Origin: Cephalopachus bancanus
Lineage: Eukaryota > Chordata > Mammalia > Primates > Tarsiidae
Assembly: GCA_027257055.1 (NCBI GenBank)
Contig: JAPVLO010000891.1
Span: 372,001 to 436,000, forward strand
Length of the DNA: 64,000 nucleotides
Reading direction: 5' to 3'
Of the stretch, positions 59,565 to 64,000 are shown piece by piece (within the stretch, counting starts at the first letter, position 1; the number at the start of each line of letters is the position of its first letter). Made by a program: the position numbers and the translations under genes. Under the pieces are notes generated by a model. The model ran no database searches and had not been told where the DNA came from. It saw nothing but the letters and a program-made list of their open reading frames with translations.

Positions 59565-59603
<39 letters not shown>
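59453..59603. repeat. (CT)n/(TCTG)n and (GA)n microsatellite pair
   Basis: A CT-rich tract of about 95 bp with TCTG variants (59453-59547) and a pure GA run (about 59568-59602) are separated by some 20 bp (TGCATGTACACACACAAATA). The two arms are complementary, so the unit is an imperfect inverted repeat able to form a hairpin or triplex. Confidence 0.93.
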
Positions 59604-59604
<1 letters not shown>

Positions 59605-59840
59605 TATTTTAAGAATTGGCTCACATAATTGTGAGGACTGGCAAGTATGGCATTTGTAGGGCAGGCTGGCAAACTGGCAACTCAGGAGTTGACGCTGCAG
59701 TCTTGAGGCAGAGTTTCTTTTGGATGAGAAACCTTATTTTTTGCTTTTAAGGCCTTCCAGCTGATTGGATGAGGCTTTGTTTCTGACCATGTTTATGTTT
59801 TTGTAAGGTTTTGGTGGTAGTCTTAGGGTACTTCAGGTAT
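59604..59840 (+). repeat. Old interspersed repeat, family not named
   Basis: GAATTGGCTCACATAATTGT, GAGGACTGGCAAGTATGGCA and GCCTTCCAGCTGATTGGATG form a word order common in mammalian genomes next to GA-rich tails. I could not assign it to a family. Confidence 0.45.
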
Positions 59841-62800
59841 GTTCTCTGTCTTTACCTTGGTAAAAAAACAATAGGCTACTAGAGTCTCATAAGCAAGGGC
59901 TATTTTGAAATTGTCCATCTTGCGTCCATGAAACAGGTACTTATCACAGAAAAAAAGTATCAAATGTTCAGACAGATTTATTCTTTTTCTTTCTTGCTGT
60001 TTTTGGTTCTAGGGATCCACCATAATCCATTACAAGGATGTGATTGTTAACAAAAGGATAACTACCTATTCAGTATTCCTATTATATTTACTGTCCACAT
60101 TTGTAAGAACTCTCCTCTTGTTCTTTTGGTAATGGTAGAGGTAAATGTAAGTTTGTTTTCTTAGCTTTATTTTATAAAACTCTTGATATTTATAAGTCAC
60201 AATTTTGAGGATCATCTCATTTTGGATTGTAGGTTGTCCCACAGTCTTTGCCCCTTAATATGGCTGAAGACAAAATTAACTAACATCCAGCAGATTTAAA
60301 CAATCTCAGGTTGTTTATAGTTTGTAGCTAGATGAGGAAATAGTGCAAGTTTTCTTCTCCAATTACACTAATTAAAAATTCAAATAATTAAAAGATATAT
60401 TTCAAAATATCTTTCTTTGTGCTTATCATTAATCAAAAGATAGCCTTCAAAATGAACCAGAGATATTTTTTCATAAGACTGATAAATGAGATTTGTTGCA
60501 AAATAATAATGTCATAAGTTATTGAGTGCATGCAATTGCCTTCAGGATGGATGGCACCAAATTTTCCTAAGCATTTACAAGTTTTAAATTTGAAGACCTT
60601 TAGAGAAAAAAAAATCACCTTCTTTAATCCATTTTAATGTTTAAAAGCCCTAAAAATACAAGTATACTGCAGATATCTGTTGTGATCAGTTAACTCTGGT
60701 GGTATTTTACCAGAAAGTGCTTGCTTTCATGAATAATAAACAAATCCAGCAACACTTTTCTTTGAAGATGTTAAGCCATGCCCCATTTTTAGAGTTAGTA
60801 TTTCAGAAGATTATGCTACAGGCATTCTGAAGTTGCAAATCTAATGTCATGATTGTTAGACTGACTCTATAGGCCATCCTGAATCAATAGTAACCTTTAG
60901 TATAATTTCATGCAATCTAAGCAAGGATACAATTTTTACTTGACAAGTTGTTAGATCAAAGGTACTTGGATATATTGCTGTCCTTTGTTTTTTAGATAGT
61001 GTGTCTATTAGTGACAGACATAACACAGATGCCTTTAGAGCATGATGCATAATAGAGTTAAATTTTGTGGAATATGATTTCATCTTAGTTCTTGGTTGTT
61101 TAAAAAAGTTAGTCAACAGAATTACAATCCCATCTTCAACATCTTAATTCACACGTAGTTTGATTTCATGCATGCTGCTCATAAAAATGAGGTTATAGTG
61201 AGCATTCAGAATCCAGGGCATGAATGAATGTGTGATAAATACAGATCTAGAAGTGGCAGTAGAATAGTTAAACTACTTTTAGAAAATTTTGCAACTGTCT
61301 TCAGAAAAATAAAAATAAAATCATCAACGCAAGGGTTTCACCAAGGTCTTGTGTTTGATTTGTGTGCCTTTATACAACCTTGCCCTATGCCAACTAGAAG
61401 ACTAATGCATCAAATATATCTTTGCCTTTTAACACAATAAAATAAATTTGCTCAAGCTTTTAGTACATACATGCACACAAAATGTTCTGCAAAACAAGGG
61501 AGAAAATTAATTTTCAATTTATTTGCAAAACCTGTACATATCTGTGTATAAAGGAAAAAATATTATTGCCTGATTACGGACCTAATGTGCTGTAATTCAA
61601 AACAAGACCTAAATTAAATGTTATTCCTTGAACTAGAAATGTGTTCAGGATCACAAAACTAGGACATACTGTGTTTTTCTATGTTATGATAATAAACATT
61701 CTGATAAGCTAGCTTCTATATCTAATATAAATTGAGACAAAGTAAAATAACTCCAAATCTCACAAATGCTCCAAAGATTTTCAAGGAGATAGAAAGATGG
61801 GTTTGTTCATTTTCAGGTTTGCTCTTCTATGGTGTTGGGAAGAATCCAGATGAGTTTACCTCATTCCTTGATATGGATTATTTTGACTTTTGTGCTGATT
61901 GCATTTTTGATCTTTGCAGTATAAGAATATATTTTATACAGTAAATAATAAAACTGTTCTGCATTGATTCATAGAACAGGAGCAATTCATGAAACTTTTG
62001 TACTACTTAATGCTTCACTCTACCACCCAATGGACTGACCTTTTCTTGGCCGCTCTTAGAAAAGAGGCATTGCCTACTGTTTGATGTCTCCTGGCAGAAC
62101 AATTTGACTTTCAAGGTCGCTAAGTTTAAATTCATTCAAATTTTATGAACGGCTATGATATCATTCTGATATCTGTGCTGTGTGTAGCAGAACTGAAATA
62201 CAGCAAAATTATAAAGTGGATGAGGTTAGTCTTCAGCTGCCAGCTATCTCCTCATTCAGGACCCCTTTCTCCTTACCTGGTAGTACACTAAGACTTAAAA
62301 GATGGTATACCTAATGGTGGAGGAGTCAGTTTTGGACTTCAGAGACTGATATGTACCACTTCTACTTTACTGAGAAAAGTTCACTTCTTGTAGAGTAAAA
62401 ATTCTCTGAGAAAAAAAATTCTTCAAGATAGTTTCACTTTTGAAGTAGTATGCGTGATTATTATTTATAAGATTCACTCTAGCACACTGGGTAATTTTCA
62501 AAATATAATATTCTCATTTCTTTTTAGTACATAATTCAAAAAGTAGATAAGACAAAACAAGCACTTAAGGAAACACTCATTATTTTATTAGTGTGGGTGT
62601 GGCAAGCAGATACATAAGATCATCAATTAATGGTGTACACTCCCAGTACACAAACCTCTGGTGAAACAATGACCTACCATTAGAAATAAAGCTTATATTG
62701 ACTTGCAGAACAACAACATAGGTTACAAGATGATTGCATACTTAAAAACCAGAGTGAGTCTTTAAAACTCTCTATAGTAAGATATGTAATACAGGCATCT

Positions 62801-64000
62801 ATAGTACAATAACTCCATTTCTTGAAGCAATAGGAAACTTTGTTTTATGCTATGTTTAAGAGTTCATCAGAGCTAAGGTAACTTGAATTTCATTTGGTAA
62901 TGCTTTTGCTACTACCCTCAGCAGTTAAAACGTTTTTGGCATATCTTCTGTTCATTTTTGGTCTTTTTAGACATCTCCCGTTCAGAGAGGCATTCCACAT
63001 GAATATTCATGCATTCTTTTGGCTTTCCCTGTTCTTTCAACGGATGTCTTATTAGTTGACATAATGAAAAGAGCGAATTGCCTAATCAAGCTTTTTATAG
63101 TACTAAAAACTGGGGAAAGATTTTAAAATTATATGCATATAATGCATGTCATCAAAATCAGTGGCATTGTTAATGAGAATGAGCTCACAACATAGTCACT
63201 TGAAGAGAGAAACTATTTTCCCCCCTCCATGATCATCACACAGAATAAAGAAACAAACAAAGATATGCAGACTGTCAACATCTGTAAAGTGAAATTTCCA
63301 AATTTATAATGGAATTAATGTTTTGAAGCTATAAATATCAAAATGTGCCTCTGCATCTGCTAACTCATGCTTTTTGAAAACAAGCTGTGCTGAAAGGCAG
63401 TCAGTTGATATTGCAGGCAAGTACTGTGGGCTGAAGGGTTGCCATTTGCTTATTGTTTTCTGATGCACATCCATGGGCCATATGGTCAGGGTTTTCATGG
63501 AAACAAATTGTCCATAATTTTCTTGCAGCATGAGGATAGGGTAGTAAAAATATTTCAGAGCTGTAGAACAACCTCAACAAAAATAGTTAATTATATAGAT
63601 TGTATGAAGGTTGGTTAAAATCTATAACCAGTCCATCTACTGTCTACACATATCTCAGAGTCAGATATGTATACTATTACAATTAGTATATCAGAAGTAT
63701 ATTATGCTATCTTCTCTAGGACTAAGATATATTCCCTTCCATCAAGGTAAGGACAAAGTAGTAGATTTTTTTTTTGAGAGCTGAAGAAACCCAGCTTAGA
63801 TAGGTAACCAAACTTTCCAAAGATGTTTCTCAAAAATATTAAGAATCGAAGTATATGTGTTTTTAACCAAAATAAATTAATGTTTTCACTTTCTTGATAT
63901 TTTAGTTGTAAGTTAAAGTATAAGCTATTTAGAGCATTACTCTGGAAACTCTACTCATAATAACATTATATTTAAAATACTTCTTTCAAATGAAATAACT
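59841..64000. other. Unassigned AT-rich DNA to the window end
   Basis: About 4.2 kb without a recognisable gene, RNA or transposon. Open stretches here are short (75 codons or fewer) and look random. The low repeat content compared with the rest of the window suggests older or constrained sequence, which only cross-species alignment could settle. Confidence 0.4.

Noticed and set aside
61815..61944. Second exon-like stretch (acceptor TTCATTTTCAG before GTTTGCTC; open frame with NPDEFTSFLDMDYFDF)
   Set aside because: No GT donor follows the open part before its stop, and the peptide matches nothing I know. Too weak to call.

Overview
This is nuclear DNA from a primate, and it is almost entirely transposable elements. 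At least a dozen dimeric 7SL-derived Alu elements settle the order. Most belong to one lineage with features unlike anthropoid Alu: a left arm with 'GCTGAGGTGAGTGGATTGCC', a linker 'CTCTACAATAAAT', a right arm with 'GAGCCCAGCAGGTCGAGG', and an end 'GAGACTCCAACTC'. A few diverged AluJ-like copies are also present. I infer a tarsier, with moderate confidence; 'primate' is the safe statement. I find no bacterial or viral replicon, no CRISPR array, no tRNA or rRNA gene and no complete host protein-coding gene. One 90-bp stretch near 58.9 kb looks like a possible exon but is unproven.

Layout. 1-2929: 3' part of a class I (gammaretrovirus-like) endogenous retrovirus: end of pol, broken env, 3' LTR. 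3.1-5.9 kb: three Alus, a MaLR-type LTR, L2 and MIR relics. 6.8-15.3 kb: an antisense HAL1/L1M relic split by an antisense younger L1 (itself split by an Alu) and by a MaLR-type LTR (itself split by a 686-bp solo LTR). 15.3-15.9 kb: Tigger1 transposase relic. 17.7-24.1 kb: sense L1 with broken ORF1 and ORF2. 24.1-27.0 kb: low-repeat sequence, MIR, Alu, (TTCC)n. 27.0-27.4 kb: mariner transposase relic. 27.4-37.85 kb: one ancient sense L1M split by two Alus and by a 6.36-kb near-complete L1 with 14-bp target-site duplications. 37.86-39.5 kb: two 5'-truncated L1s in a row. 42.46-52.45 kb: a sense L1 carrying four Alus, a 1537-bp class II-type solo LTR (6-bp duplication) and a 758-bp antisense solo LTR (4-bp duplication). 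52.87-56.0 kb: a second antisense HAL1/L1M relic split by a Tigger-like transposon and an Alu. 56-64 kb: mostly unassigned AT-rich DNA with Alus, a CT/GA microsatellite pair and an older repeat.

Nothing here acts as an operon or pathway. The value is in the insertion history. Several target-site duplications are readable by eye, and four related L1s differ in their 5' and 3' untranslated modules and in their catalytic residues. Every long L1 reading frame is broken by stops, frameshifts, deletion or insertion, so I expect no autonomous element. I did not find a convincing new biological system. The items most worth checking are the L1 5'UTR monomers, the endonuclease-deleted L1, the unusually long class II-type LTR and the candidate exon.
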